Part shown: one piece after another, positions 55,346 through 64,000 of the stretch | How positions within the stretch are numbered: position 1 is the stretch's first letter | Layout of the letters: every line of letters begins with the position of its first letter | Source of the DNA: RDXT01 sp033762375 | GTDB lineage: Bacteria; Bacteroidota; Bacteroidia; J057 | Length of the DNA: 64,000 nucleotides | Direction of reading: 5' to 3' | Assembly: GCA_033762375.1 (NCBI GenBank) | Contig: JANRLQ010000004.1 | Location: forward strand, 13,942-77,941 | Position numbers and translations under genes: made by a program | Notes under the pieces: model-generated | Database searches by the model: none | The model's input: the letters and a program-made list of their open reading frames with translations, nothing else | What the model was told of the DNA's origin: nothing

Positions 55346-55375
55346 TTGATGCCTGAACCCGAGTTTTTTTCTTTG
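55346..55375 (+). promoter_or_regulatory. Promoter of the S46 peptidase
   Basis: TTG at 55346-55348, 19 bp, then TTTCTTTG at 55368-55375 (7/8 match to TAnnTTTG). Predicted start near 55382, about 19 nt before ATG 55401. Confidence 0.5.
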
Positions 55376-55400
55376 TATCCGAAATATTTCATTCCACTGT

Positions 55401-57650
55401 ATGCTTCGACACTTCTCGCTGCTGATAGCAGGTATGAGCCTGGTCGCTGTTCAGACCCTGGCCCAAAGTCGCTCCTATGAGGGCATGTGGCTTCCATTTA
55501 AAGCCAAAGACCTCAATTATGCAGATATGCAATCCGTCGGGGTGGCATTGCCCGCTGATGGAGTTTATAATGAGGCTGGCCCCAGCCTGGAAGACGCTGT
55601 CATCCGCCTCAATGGCGGAAGCTGTACCGCTGAGCTGATCTCTTCTCAGGGACTGGTACTCACCAACCATCACTGTGCCTACGATGACGTAGCCAACCTG
55701 AGCACCCCCGAAAATGACCTGCTCACCAACGGGTTCTGGGCTGCCAATCACGGGGCAGAACTGCCCATCGAAGGTGCCACCGCCGAGTTTCTCATTCACT
55801 CCGAAGATGTCACGGCACAAGTCCTCAAAGACAACCCCGATGAAAAAACCATCGAGGAGCGGATCGAAGCCCTGACCAAAGCTGCTACCGAAGGTACCGC
55901 CTACGAAGCCGAGGTCGTCCCGATGTATGCCGGCAATGAGTACTATCTGTTTGTATATGAGGTATATACAGACATCCGCCTCGTAGGAGTTCCCCCCAGC
56001 GCCATCGGTAAATATGGTTATGATCAGGATAACTGGGTATGGCCTCGCCACACAGGCGACTTCACGCTGCTGCGCATCTACGCAGGCAAAGACAACAAAC
56101 CGGCGGACTACGCTCCTGACAATGTACCCTTTAAGCCTACCCGCCACCTGACCATCTCCCTGGCCGGTGTCAAAGAAAATGACTACGCCATGGTCATGGG
56201 GTATCCCGGCAGCACGACCCGCTACCTTACCTCTCCTGCCGTAAACATGGCCTTACAAGGCTCTAACCAGGTCAAAATCCATCTTTTCGGGATCAAAACC
56301 TCCACCATGCGATCCTTCATGGACCAAAGCGACAATGTCCGGCTGGGGTTAGCCGGTGAGTATGCCTCGCTGATGAATACCTACAAGTATTTTATCGGAC
56401 AAACGACGATGCTGAGCCGCTATGACATTGCAGGCAAAAAAGCAGAGGAGGAAAAAACTTTTCAGGCCTGGGCAGACGCGGATCCGGCCCGCAAAGAAAA
56501 GTACGGTGCGATCCTCTCCGATATGAAGGCCATCTATGGTGACTATGGCAGCATAGATCAGTTCATGAACTACCTGTACTTCGGAGCACTCGGCCCGGCG
56601 TCTACCGGATTTGCGTTTTTTAACCTGAATCCGATCCGGGGCGCACTCGCCTCCAAAGACGAAGCCAATATCGCTGCCGCTACCGAAAAAGCCCGCGGTG
56701 GAATGGAAGAACACTTTAAGGCGTTTTATCCGGAAGTGGACCAGGCTGTATTTGCGGCACTTTTCAAAGCTTTTTACAATGATATGCCTGCTGAGCTGCG
56801 CCCGGAGATTTTTGATGAGCTCCTCTACCCTGAGCGCACGGTCATGGTAGATGATCAGGGTGACAAAAAAGGCAAAAAGAAAAAAAGCAAAAAACAAAAA
56901 GGGGGTGAAATCCTGGTGACAGACCGCTCACCGGAGGAGCGTATTGATGCCTGGACAGCGCAAGCCTATGCTACCTCTATTGTCACTGACAAGGCCCGGA
57001 TGGAAGCTTTCCTCGCTGCGCCCACCCGTGAGGCGATCGAGGCCGATCCGATCTTTAAGTATATCCAGGGTGTCATTGCCTTCTATCGCGGCAAGGTTGC
57101 CTTACCCTATATCACAACGGAGGGCCAGATTGAGAGCCTCAACAAGGCCTATATCCAGGGATTGCGGGAGATGAACCCCACCAAGGCGTATTATCCCGAT
57201 GCCAACTCCACCATGCGCCTTACCTATGGCAAGGTACTGCCCTACCAGCCACGTGACGGGGTAGCCTACAACTACTTCACCACCATCGAAGGGATCATGG
57301 AGAAGTACCGTGAGAAACCCAAAGACCCGGACTATTTTGTCCCCGAAAAACTCGTCAGCCTCTATGAGTCAAAAGACTATGGACGTTATGCTGACAATGG
57401 GCGCCTCATCGTCAACTTCCTCACCACCAATGACATCACCGGTGGCAACTCCGGCTCTCCCGTCCTCAATGCCAAAGGGGAACTGATCGGTTGTGCCTTT
57501 GACGGAAACTGGGAAGCAATGGCGGGTGACATCTACGTATTCCCCAAACTCAACCGCACCATCTGTGTGGACATCGGGTACGTGCTGTTTATCATTGAGA
57601 AATTTGGCAATGCCAAACACATCGTGGACGAAATGACGATCGTGGAGTAA
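55401..57650 (+). CDS. S46 dipeptidyl peptidase, DPP7 type
   Basis: Periplasmic exopeptidase of 749 residues that removes dipeptides from peptide N-termini. After a signal peptide, LVLTNHHCAYDDV holds the catalytic His (residue 90/91), WVWPRHTGDFTLLRIYAG the catalytic Asp, and TGGNSGSPVLNAKGELIG the nucleophile Ser684. The residue that sets the S1 pocket is Gly702 in FDGNWEAM, 18 residues after the Ser; Gly is typical of DPP7 (hydrophobic P1) and Arg of DPP11 (acidic P1). A lysine-rich insert (KKGKKKKSKKQKGGE, about residues 491-506) is unusual. A clear terminator follows. With the M43 protease this suggests peptide nutrition. Confidence 0.95.
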   Translation: MLRHFSLLIAGMSLVAVQTLAQSRSYEGMWLPFKAKDLNYADMQSVGVALPADGVYNEAGPSLEDAVIRLNGGSCTAELISSQGLVLTNHHCAYDDVANLSTPENDLLTNGFWAANHGAELPIEGATAEFLIHSEDVTAQVLKDNPDEKTIEERIEALTKAATEGTAYEAEVVPMYAGNEYYLFVYEVYTDIRLVGVPPSAIGKYGYDQDNWVWPRHTGDFTLLRIYAGKDNKPADYAPDNVPFKPTRHLTISLAGVKENDYAMVMGYPGSTTRYLTSPAVNMALQGSNQVKIHLFGIKTSTMRSFMDQSDNVRLGLAGEYASLMNTYKYFIGQTTMLSRYDIAGKKAEEEKTFQAWADADPARKEKYGAILSDMKAIYGDYGSIDQFMNYLYFGALGPASTGFAFFNLNPIRGALASKDEANIAAATEKARGGMEEHFKAFYPEVDQAVFAALFKAFYNDMPAELRPEIFDELLYPERTVMVDDQGDKKGKKKKSKKQKGGEILVTDRSPEERIDAWTAQAYATSIVTDKARMEAFLAAPTREAIEADPIFKYIQGVIAFYRGKVALPYITTEGQIESLNKAYIQGLREMNPTKAYYPDANSTMRLTYGKVLPYQPRDGVAYNYFTTIEGIMEKYREKPKDPDYFVPEKLVSLYESKDYGRYADNGRLIVNFLTTNDITGGNSGSPVLNAKGELIGCAFDGNWEAMAGDIYVFPKLNRTICVDIGYVLFIIEKFGNAKHIVDEMTIVE

Positions 57651-57680
57651 AAGGCCTTCCTGATCGCCTGAGATACCCCA

Positions 57681-57707
57681 AACCCGGTGCCTGTCACCGG
57701 GTTTTTT
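57681..57707 (+). terminator. Intrinsic terminator
   Basis: AACCCGGTG pairs with CACCGGGTT around CCTGT and is followed by T residues (TTTTTTT including the stem end). Placed 30 bp after the S46 peptidase stop. Confidence 0.85.
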
Positions 57708-57728
57708 TATGCAGATCGCCGTAAAAAT

Positions 57729-59279
57729 TTATGCGATCAGTGTTTCATAGGACATTGACGTCCAATCACTTACAGATTTTTGCTCTGGCGAAAAACAGAT
57801 GCCCACTGCCGTCACGGGCAGTCCCTGCCCGAGAAATCTATGGCCATACTGCCGGTCCCGTATCTGCTCCAGGGCAGCCCGGGCATTGCCTCCGAGCTTA
57901 AACTCCAGCACATACACCCCCGACCGGCTCCAGACCACGCAGTCTGCCCGTCCCAGGGCTGTACTTACCTCCGACTGCGTCAGCAGCCCCAACCCCTGAA
58001 ACGTCAGGTGCAGCACAGCATGAAAAAAAGCCTCCTGCTTCCCCAAAAAAATCTGATGGGGGATCGTCGAAAAAACCCGGTTTACCTGCCGTATTACGCC
58101 GTCCAGGTCTCCCGCATCAAAGGCCTGCTTGAGTCCTGCGTAGATAGTCTGCGTCTCGGTGTGAGGGGCATGGCGATACACCGCCAGCAGGTACTGAAAC
58201 ATTGAGGCCCTGACCTCCCGGTTGGGGTAGCTGAGGGTATAAAGTTCCAGCTCCCGGTCATAATGGATGATGGTCAGGTAGCCTGTCTGAAACATCAGCC
58301 CGATCCAGTTGAGGTCCTCCAGGGTATAACTGTCAAATACAGAACTCCCCGCCTGCACTGCCTGCATGTCATACACAAAAGACCGCTCCAGGGCCTTGAG
58401 CAGAAAGGTCGGCGTACCTGTCTCCCACCAGTAATTGCGAAAGTCGCCGGACTTCATCAGGTTCAGGATCGAAAAGGGGTTGTACAGGGTTTCTGCCCCA
58501 TACCACCGGTAGCCATTGTACCAGGTGCGGATCTCCGCCAGCACGGCCTCGCGGGAGCTGGGCTGGGCCATTTTTTCGATCTCTCCTTCAAAAAAAGTCT
58601 CCAGCTCTGCCTGGGTATAACCTACTAAATTGGCTCCTAATCTATTAAATGTCAGATCTTCCAGATGATTCAGGTCTGAGAAGATGGATACCTTCGAAAA
58701 CTTGGAAACCCCCGTGATCAGCACAAACCGCAGATAAGGATCAGCGTCTTTGATGACGGAGAAGAAGTTTTTGAATACCTCCCGGTGGGCCTGGGCCTGG
58801 GGCAGGTCTTCGAGATAATCTATAAGCGGTTTGTCATACTCGTCTATGAGGAGGACGACCTTGCGGGGACCGCTGCCGAGGGCACGTAGCAGCTCCCGAA
58901 ACCGCCCCGAGAGTCCCTCACTGCGCAGGTGTATGCCATACTGCTCGGCCCCCTCCGCGACCAGCCGGTCCAGGGCGCGGACCAGTCCGATGTCCTTATA
59001 GCCGGCACTGCTGAAGGAAAAATGTAATACCGGGTGCTCGGCCCAGTCATACGCCACCTCACGGTCCACCCACAGCCCTGCAAACAGGTCCCGCCGACCC
59101 AAAAAAAAGTACTTCAGGGTGCTCAGCAGCAAGGACTTACCAAAACGACGCGGACGTGACAGAAAAAAATATTTTCCACTTTGCGCCAGTTCATAGATCG
59201 GCCGGGTTTTGTCCACATAGACAAAATTACCGGTCTGCATTTCTTCAAAATCCTGGACGCCGATCGGGTATCTTTTCAT
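57729..59279 (-). CDS. AAA-ATPase-like protein with PD-(D/E)XK nuclease-like C-terminus
   Basis: 516-residue protein of the family with an AAA-ATPase-like domain (PF09820) and a C-terminal PD-(D/E)XK nuclease-superfamily domain (PF08011). The N-terminus reads YPIGVQDFEEMQTGNFVYVD and KYFFLSRPRRFGKSLLLSTL with a P-loop-like RRFGKS; VVLLIDEYDKPLIDYL is the Walker B. The C-terminal VVWSRSGVYVLEFKLGGNAR fits the nuclease-like Asp/Glu-x-Lys pattern. Many copies per genome occur in Bacteroidota; role unknown. ATG 59279 is chosen because it begins the conserved domain. Confidence 0.87.
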   Translation of the reverse strand: MKRYPIGVQDFEEMQTGNFVYVDKTRPIYELAQSGKYFFLSRPRRFGKSLLLSTLKYFFLGRRDLFAGLWVDREVAYDWAEHPVLHFSFSSAGYKDIGLVRALDRLVAEGAEQYGIHLRSEGLSGRFRELLRALGSGPRKVVLLIDEYDKPLIDYLEDLPQAQAHREVFKNFFSVIKDADPYLRFVLITGVSKFSKVSIFSDLNHLEDLTFNRLGANLVGYTQAELETFFEGEIEKMAQPSSREAVLAEIRTWYNGYRWYGAETLYNPFSILNLMKSGDFRNYWWETGTPTFLLKALERSFVYDMQAVQAGSSVFDSYTLEDLNWIGLMFQTGYLTIIHYDRELELYTLSYPNREVRASMFQYLLAVYRHAPHTETQTIYAGLKQAFDAGDLDGVIRQVNRVFSTIPHQIFLGKQEAFFHAVLHLTFQGLGLLTQSEVSTALGRADCVVWSRSGVYVLEFKLGGNARAALEQIRDRQYGHRFLGQGLPVTAVGICFSPEQKSVSDWTSMSYETLIA

Positions 59280-59422
59280 AAGGGCAAGATAGGAAAAATC
59301 AGGTGAAACAGCCATCAATATGGCTATTTCAGTCATCGCACCGGGTTGAATAGTTTTGCATCGGGCTGTAATAAACCCCTCTGGTAACCGACCTATGGAC
59401 GGTACTAACTTATTTATACTGT

Positions 59423-60256
59423 ATGCGAATATCTCTGATGATGACGCTGGTCTTATCCCTGTATGGCCTGCATGGCCTGGCACAGGAACCTGACCAGCCG
59501 TCCCGCAAAGCCGAACGTGCGGCCCTGCGGGCACAGCGCACCCACTATCTTTCATTAGATGCAGGGACCACCTACGGGCAAACCCTTGATGCCCGGATGG
59601 CCGCTAACCGGTACTTTGGAGCGGGCCTGCAACTGGCAATCGGTGGCGAAACCCAGAGCCCCCGGGGCCTGAAACAAACCCGCTACCTGGATACCCGGTT
59701 TCTGGTGCTGGTCCCGTCACACGTCAGTTCGATGACGTTTAACACGTTTAATGAATCCTACGGAACCTACTTCCGAAACGTCCGCACCCTCGGTGCATGG
59801 ACCCTTCGGGCGGGCGGTGGCTGGTCTGTCCTCGCCAATGCCCGTATCAATCCCAGCCTCGGCAACAGCGCCTTTAATACCGATGCGGCCGTGTCGGCAG
59901 TGGCCGCAGGCAATCTCAACCGCGCAGTCAGGCTGCCGCTGCTCGGCACCTGGGATCTTGCCTACACCCTGCGGCTCCCCCTGGTATCGTATCTGAACCG
60001 GCTCCCCGCGTATGGCCTTTCCGGGCTGGGCGGCACCAGCAGTTTTGTGGTGCCGGTAGGCGTATTTACCCGTGTCAACTCCAGTATTTCGCTCACCCGC
60101 CCTATCAGCAAAGGTAACCCCAACCTCCACCGGTTTGCGTATGCCTGGGATTTTTATGCCTTTAATGACAATGAAATCCACCCCCTCCGGGTCGCCAATC
60201 ACACCCTTACCTATACCCTCCTTATCCGTACCGGCAAGATCACTACGACACCCTGA
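59423..60256 (+). CDS. Hypothetical secreted protein, outer-membrane-barrel-like
   Basis: 277 residues with a signal peptide ending near LHGLAQ. The mature part has an Arg/Ala-rich stretch (RKAERAALRAQR) and then alternating beta strands (THYLSLDAGTTYGQTL, GAGLQLAIGGETQS, SFVVPVGVFTRV), suggesting a small outer-membrane barrel. The S41 peptidase gene begins 19 bp after its stop, so they are likely co-transcribed. Function unknown. Confidence 0.75.
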   Translation: MRISLMMTLVLSLYGLHGLAQEPDQPSRKAERAALRAQRTHYLSLDAGTTYGQTLDARMAANRYFGAGLQLAIGGETQSPRGLKQTRYLDTRFLVLVPSHVSSMTFNTFNESYGTYFRNVRTLGAWTLRAGGGWSVLANARINPSLGNSAFNTDAAVSAVAAGNLNRAVRLPLLGTWDLAYTLRLPLVSYLNRLPAYGLSGLGGTSSFVVPVGVFTRVNSSISLTRPISKGNPNLHRFAYAWDFYAFNDNEIHPLRVANHTLTYTLLIRTGKITTTP

Positions 60257-60275
60257 TCCCACAACCCTATTTTGT

Positions 60276-61319
60276 ATGAAACATTCCCTTTATCTGAGCA
60301 CAGGCCTCCTGATACTGACGCTGATGCTCACCAGTTGCGAAGCTTTGTTCATCCGGCCTGACCGCGGCACGACTCCGGCTGAGATTTTTGAAGAGGCCTG
60401 GACCTTTGCCGATCAGGAATACTCGTTTTTTGGGTTTAAAAACATCAACTGGGAGGAAGTCCGCACCCGGTACGAGACCCGTATCCAGGACAGCATGACC
60501 GATGAGGCACTGTTTGAGGTCATCGCGGATATGCTCTACGAGCTGCGGGACGGGCATGTAAACCTTTCTTCGGACTTTAATGTCTCCCGCAACTGGACCT
60601 GGTACCTGAATTCACCCCCTAACTTTAACTATAGTGTCCTGGAGCGGGGGTATTTTAAGCAGCAGGAAACATTTACCGGGTCATTTGTGGTGTATGATTT
60701 TGGAGATGTCGGGTATATCCGATACAGCGCTTTTACCAGTCCCATCTCAGAAGCTGACCTGGATTATGTACTGACGAAGTTTCGGGATCATACAGGCATT
60801 ATCATAGACATCCGGGACAATGGCGGGGGCGCCCTGGTCAATGCCACTAATTTTGCCCGGCGGTTTACGGATCAGGAGGTGGTCGTGGGAAGCTGGCGGT
60901 TCAAAAACGGCCCCGGACATGAGGACTTTACAGACCTGGAGGACATCCGGCTCACGCCGCCGGACTCGACCGGGTTTGGCCCGTCCAAAACCGCACCTGT
61001 TCTTTTTACGGGTAAAGTTGCTGTGCTCACCAACCGCTCCAGCTACAGTGCCGCCAATTTTTTTCCGATGTATATGAAAGCCCTGCCCAATGTCACCCTC
61101 GTCGGTGATACAACCGGCGGCGGCGGTGGTGCCCCTGCCAATACCGAACTTGCCAACGGCTGGGGCATCCGGGTATCAGCCAGCCAGCTCTTTGACGATG
61201 CCGGCGTGAATGTCGAGGACGGGATCCCACCTGACGTACAGGTAAACCTGGATCCTGCCGACGAAGCTAATCTGGTGGACACCATCCTGGAGCGTGCCCT
61301 GGCTCTGATCCGGCAATAA
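60276..61319 (+). CDS. S41-family C-terminal-processing-type peptidase, lipoprotein
   Basis: 347-residue lipoprotein (signal with LMLTSC). The N-terminal part (FEEAWTFADQEYSFFGFKNI) and the core VGYIRYSAFTSP, IIDIRDNGGG and NRSSYSAANFF define an S41 peptidase; the Ser of SYSAANF is the probable nucleophile, with GDTTGGGGGAPANTELANGWG following. No PDZ domain is seen, so it resembles the short tricorn/retinol-binding-like S41 group. It probably acts on periplasmic proteins. It follows the barrel-like gene by 19 bp. Confidence 0.92.
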   Translation: MKHSLYLSTGLLILTLMLTSCEALFIRPDRGTTPAEIFEEAWTFADQEYSFFGFKNINWEEVRTRYETRIQDSMTDEALFEVIADMLYELRDGHVNLSSDFNVSRNWTWYLNSPPNFNYSVLERGYFKQQETFTGSFVVYDFGDVGYIRYSAFTSPISEADLDYVLTKFRDHTGIIIDIRDNGGGALVNATNFARRFTDQEVVVGSWRFKNGPGHEDFTDLEDIRLTPPDSTGFGPSKTAPVLFTGKVAVLTNRSSYSAANFFPMYMKALPNVTLVGDTTGGGGGAPANTELANGWGIRVSASQLFDDAGVNVEDGIPPDVQVNLDPADEANLVDTILERALALIRQ

Positions 61320-61343
61320 GCTATGACTCCCATGACCAAAATA

Positions 61344-61366
61344 CCCGTGCAGATGATCTGCACGGG
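61344..61366. terminator. Hairpin between converging genes
   Basis: CCCGTGCAG pairs with CTGCACGGG around ATGAT between the ends of the S41 peptidase (+) and the beta-propeller-like gene (-). No T tract follows, so termination strength is uncertain. Confidence 0.55.
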
Positions 61367-61426
61367 CACGTGGATTCGGCTGATGGTGACAGCCAGGTAA
61401 AAGGTTTTTATTGCGTTATAAGATGC

Positions 61427-63577
61427 TTACTGAAGCACGACTGACACGGTATAGCGACCCTCAGCCGTCTGGAGGGTGACCAGGTAGTGGCCGGGTACAT
61501 AATCAGCCAGGCTCAGCGAGATCTCTGTACCCGTGGCCGCCTGCTCCAGGACGATACGCCCGTCGAGGGTGGTCAGGGTCAAGTGACCAGCAGCAGGCAG
61601 CTCCACTAGCAGTTGATCGGTAGTCGGATTGGGATAGGCAGCCAGGGTCAGGACACCCGCTTCAGCAGCAGGTGTCAGGCTGAAGGTAGCAGCAGGGGCA
61701 TTATCAGAGCTGGGGAGCAGACTGCGGGTGAAGATACCACTGCCATTTGTACCGGCCGCCAGGAGGATTCCATTGGTAGCCAGTGTGCGGACGTCGAGAT
61801 TGGTCAGGCCTACATTAAAGGGACTCCAGGTCGTGCCAGTATTGTTGCTGATGTACACGCCGCTACCAGTAGCCACGTACAGATTGCTGGCATTGACGGC
61901 GACCAGATCGTAGGCAGGCCCAGTTGGCAGTCCGTTGTTAATCGCAGTCCAGGTCGTCGTGTTAAGGCTTGCTGCCCGGTACACCCCAGTGGTTGTAGCC
62001 ACCAATACCTGGCCATTGAGCATCATAATCTCCTGAACATTAGCAGACAATCCCATGCTGGTAAAGGTCTGTCCCATGTCCTGAGACACATACACGCCTG
62101 TCGCGGTACCTGCCAGCAGGGAGGTACCCGTGGCGTACAATACCTTGACGGTCTCGTAAGGGTCCAGGCCGGTATTGGTGATGCAGTTGCCCAGGGAGTC
62201 TGTATTTTCGCAGGGCTGGAAAGTGATCTGGTCGCCATTGTTAGGCGCGATCACGACTCCGCCATCCACCCCGGCAAACAGGGTCGTGCCGATACGGGCC
62301 AGGGCATAGGGGACCGGATCGTAGTCTTCTGTCCAGAGATAGTCCACCGTTTGCCCGCCATCGAGGGTACGGGTCAGGGTCTGGCAGCAGCCCGCCGCCC
62401 ATACAAAGGAATATGAAAACACATCATCTCCTTCTGCCAGCAGGGCCTGGGTATATATCCCGCTGGTATTAGACTGGCCTAGATACGGACGCACCTGCTC
62501 ATAGACTGGGGCAAATTGGTACATGCCAGAACCCATATCTTCATCATACGCATTATGGTTAGCGGCGATGAACTGTGTTCTCGGATCTCCATTTACGTAG
62601 GTAGTAAAGACCGTCAAGTGGGATATAATGCTGTTACCCAAACCTTTGTTGTAGGGCATAATGGATGGGTAACTATTGTTAAACACCCGCCCGTCTGTCA
62701 TAAACATGCGGCGGTTGCCAGATACCAGGACTTTCTTTACGGTTCCGGTGGTGTAGAGCTGCCAGGTTGATGCGTTGTAAACTTGGGTGTGCAGACTTCC
62801 TTCAGCAGCGGCATACACCGTAGTGCCGATAGCCGTCAGGCCGGTCAGGGTATTGCCGGATAGGCCAGTGCTGCGGAGATTCCAGCCGTTGCCATTCTGG
62901 TAGGTGTATATGTTGGTACCCGCAGCGGCGTACACCCGCTGGTTGATGATCGCCAGTCCGACTACGGGCTGCCCCAGCGCGGGTGCGAGTTGGGTCCAGG
63001 TCGCGCCGAGATTGGTGCTGCGGAGGACATTGCCGGTAGCATTGAGGGCCAGCAGGACGCCATTGCTTACGTAGAGGTCAGCCACATTGGCCAGCAGGGT
63101 CCAGGTCTGGCCCTGGTCATCGCTGTACTCCCAGGAGCCGGTGCTGCCAAACGAACTTTGGAAAGGACTGCGAAACAGGCGGGTGCTCAGGGCCAAGATC
63201 CGGCGATAGCTGGCATAATCCCCATAGCTACCGGGGATGGTAGTCCAGGTAACACCCCCGTCCGTCGAGCGCAGGAGGCCGTTTTCGCTGGTGACAAATA
63301 CCGTGTTGCCAATCGCAGCGGTGGAGTTGTGCTGCTCCCATTGGCCAGCATAGGTACGGGTCCATGAGTTGCCATAATTGGTAGAGACCCAGATGCCCTC
63401 AGGAGAGCAGGCAAACAGCCGGGTACCGGCCAGGGTCATGTCCCGCAGGGGAGCTGCCAGGACATATCCCCTGGCTTGCCAGGACTCATTGTTTTGGGCT
63501 TGTACGTGCAGGAGTGTTGCCAGCATCAACATCAATATGGACGCATGAAACTTGTTTGTGAAGCAGGATGGGTACAT
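61427..63577 (-). CDS. Secreted BNR/WD-propeller-like protein with T9SS type A sorting domain
   Basis: 716-residue exported protein. The signal peptide starts at residue 1 (HASILMLMLATLLHVQAQ). The body repeats the sialidase/photosystem-repair type motif: SPEGIWVSTNYGNSWTR, TSENGLLRSTDGGVTW, YSDDQGQTWTLLA and related copies (about 8-9 in all), which are BNR-type propeller blades also found in Ycf48-like proteins. The end (LAAYPNPTTDQLLVELPAAG) is a T9SS type A sorting domain, so it is secreted. It could bind a surface ligand; sialidase activity is not implied because catalytic residues are not identified. Confidence 0.9.
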   Translation of the reverse strand: MYPSCFTNKFHASILMLMLATLLHVQAQNNESWQARGYVLAAPLRDMTLAGTRLFACSPEGIWVSTNYGNSWTRTYAGQWEQHNSTAAIGNTVFVTSENGLLRSTDGGVTWTTIPGSYGDYASYRRILALSTRLFRSPFQSSFGSTGSWEYSDDQGQTWTLLANVADLYVSNGVLLALNATGNVLRSTNLGATWTQLAPALGQPVVGLAIINQRVYAAAGTNIYTYQNGNGWNLRSTGLSGNTLTGLTAIGTTVYAAAEGSLHTQVYNASTWQLYTTGTVKKVLVSGNRRMFMTDGRVFNNSYPSIMPYNKGLGNSIISHLTVFTTYVNGDPRTQFIAANHNAYDEDMGSGMYQFAPVYEQVRPYLGQSNTSGIYTQALLAEGDDVFSYSFVWAAGCCQTLTRTLDGGQTVDYLWTEDYDPVPYALARIGTTLFAGVDGGVVIAPNNGDQITFQPCENTDSLGNCITNTGLDPYETVKVLYATGTSLLAGTATGVYVSQDMGQTFTSMGLSANVQEIMMLNGQVLVATTTGVYRAASLNTTTWTAINNGLPTGPAYDLVAVNASNLYVATGSGVYISNNTGTTWSPFNVGLTNLDVRTLATNGILLAAGTNGSGIFTRSLLPSSDNAPAATFSLTPAAEAGVLTLAAYPNPTTDQLLVELPAAGHLTLTTLDGRIVLEQAATGTEISLSLADYVPGHYLVTLQTAEGRYTVSVVLQ

Positions 63578-64000
63578 GATACGAAAAGCGTATGGTGTAA
63601 TTATGATCAGCTTGAATGAAAGGAGGTATCAACACAAAGAACGAAGCAGGAAAAGCATGCTCAAACATAAAATGAAGTTCTCCCGGCGGCTACCCCCGTT
63701 GAGCGACTTCTGCCTGCGGGAGAGGGAAAACGTAAGGTTACCTATGCACCTCCCCCAAGCCTACCGGTAATCTGGTACCCCTGTGTATTTTCAACGTATA
63801 TCCCCTCTATTTTTGACTTTTTTCAGGTTCTGGAGCCCCATTGAAGGGAAATATCAGGCATCAGGGCACCTTGAGGCCCGATTTTGCGATATTATTCAGA
63901 GCAAGCATCCCAACGTATTTGAATAATAGCGCGACAACATTAATTTTACAGTTTCTTAATCTACCAAAAGGGCTCCTGTACATTATTCCGGCACACACCT
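63578..64000. other. Intergenic region, inverted repeats
   Basis: Upstream of the propeller-like gene to the window end. It holds two inverted repeats: 63678-63724 (CTCCCG...CGGGAG with adjacent pairs) and 63886-63932 (listed separately). No gene is supported. Confidence 0.5.
63886..63932. repeat. Long inverted repeat, possible operator or stem
   Basis: GCGATATTATTCA (63886-63898) and TGAATAATAGCGC (63920-63932) are inverted repeats matching at 12 of 13 positions, with a 21-bp gap. It lies in noncoding DNA about 310 bp upstream of the propeller-like gene (minus) and ahead of whatever lies past the window end. Confidence 0.55.

Noticed and set aside
1..64000. tRNA, rRNA, insertion sequence or prophage genes
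   Set aside because: No cloverleaf, rRNA-like run, transposase, integrase or terminal inverted repeats were seen.

Overview
The window looks like a chromosomal segment of a fairly GC-rich Bacteroidota, most likely in or near the Saprospiria (Lewinella/Haliscomenobacter-like). The phylum is supported by type IX secretion sorting domains (type A on the proteins at 5699-8914 and 61427-63577, gliding-associated type B on 9263-14050), SprB repeats, two TonB receptor/DUF4249 pairs, a LytTR/histidine-kinase pair, DUF2723 and DUF3078 proteins, an S46 dipeptidyl peptidase, a carbamoyl-phosphate synthase without its regulatory domain, a NagB/PIG-L fusion, and promoters of the TTG-N19-21-TAnnTTTG type. 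The order-level placement is inference. I see no rRNA, tRNA, CRISPR array, insertion sequence or prophage.

Layout. 0-5 kb: the end of an enoyl-CoA hydratase, flotillin-like FloA, a small secreted protein, then recA, a cyclophilin lipoprotein and a GroES-like protein on the minus strand. 4.9-5.14 kb: a promoter and a strong terminator bracket about 180 nt with no ORF, a candidate small RNA. 5.7-14 kb: two large secreted proteins, an M43 metalloprotease and a 1595-residue SprB-repeat protein. 14-17.4 kb: Uma2-like protein, lgt, rluA-type synthase. 17.6-26.5 kb: central carbon and amino-sugar metabolism (glycerol-3-phosphate dehydrogenase, GH31 glycosidase, DeoR regulator, NagB/PIG-L fusion, MurQ). 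26.6-29.7 kb: lower-GC small genes of unknown role, including an XRE-regulator/membrane-protein operon. 29.8-32.6 kb: flavin monooxygenase and a LytTR two-component system. 32.8-41.3 kb: two TonB receptor/DUF4249 pairs around an inverted SGNH esterase. 41.4-44.7 kb: carB and a small protein. 44.7-45.46 kb: noncoding DNA with a long direct repeat and an orphan hairpin. 45.46-63.6 kb: Tat-exported oxidoreductase, small envelope proteins, DUF2723 membrane protein, gluconokinase, DUF3078 protein, esterase lipoprotein, S46 peptidase, AAA-ATPase/nuclease-like protein, S41 peptidase and a T9SS-exported beta-propeller-like protein.

Functional picture. The genes suit a particle- or polymer-degrading, surface-active heterotroph: secreted proteases, outer-membrane uptake systems, exported glycosidase/esterases and peptidoglycan amino-sugar salvage. 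MurQ would yield GlcNAc-6-phosphate and the NagB/PIG-L fusion could carry the flux to fructose-6-phosphate; no NagA is present in the window.

The points most worth a second look are the candidate small RNA at 4.95-5.14 kb, the NagB catalytic-loop substitution plus intact PIG-L domain, the altered zinc motif of the M43 protease, the repeat/hairpin island near 45 kb, and the candidate operators upstream of the XRE and DeoR regulators. No single clear new multi-gene system was found.
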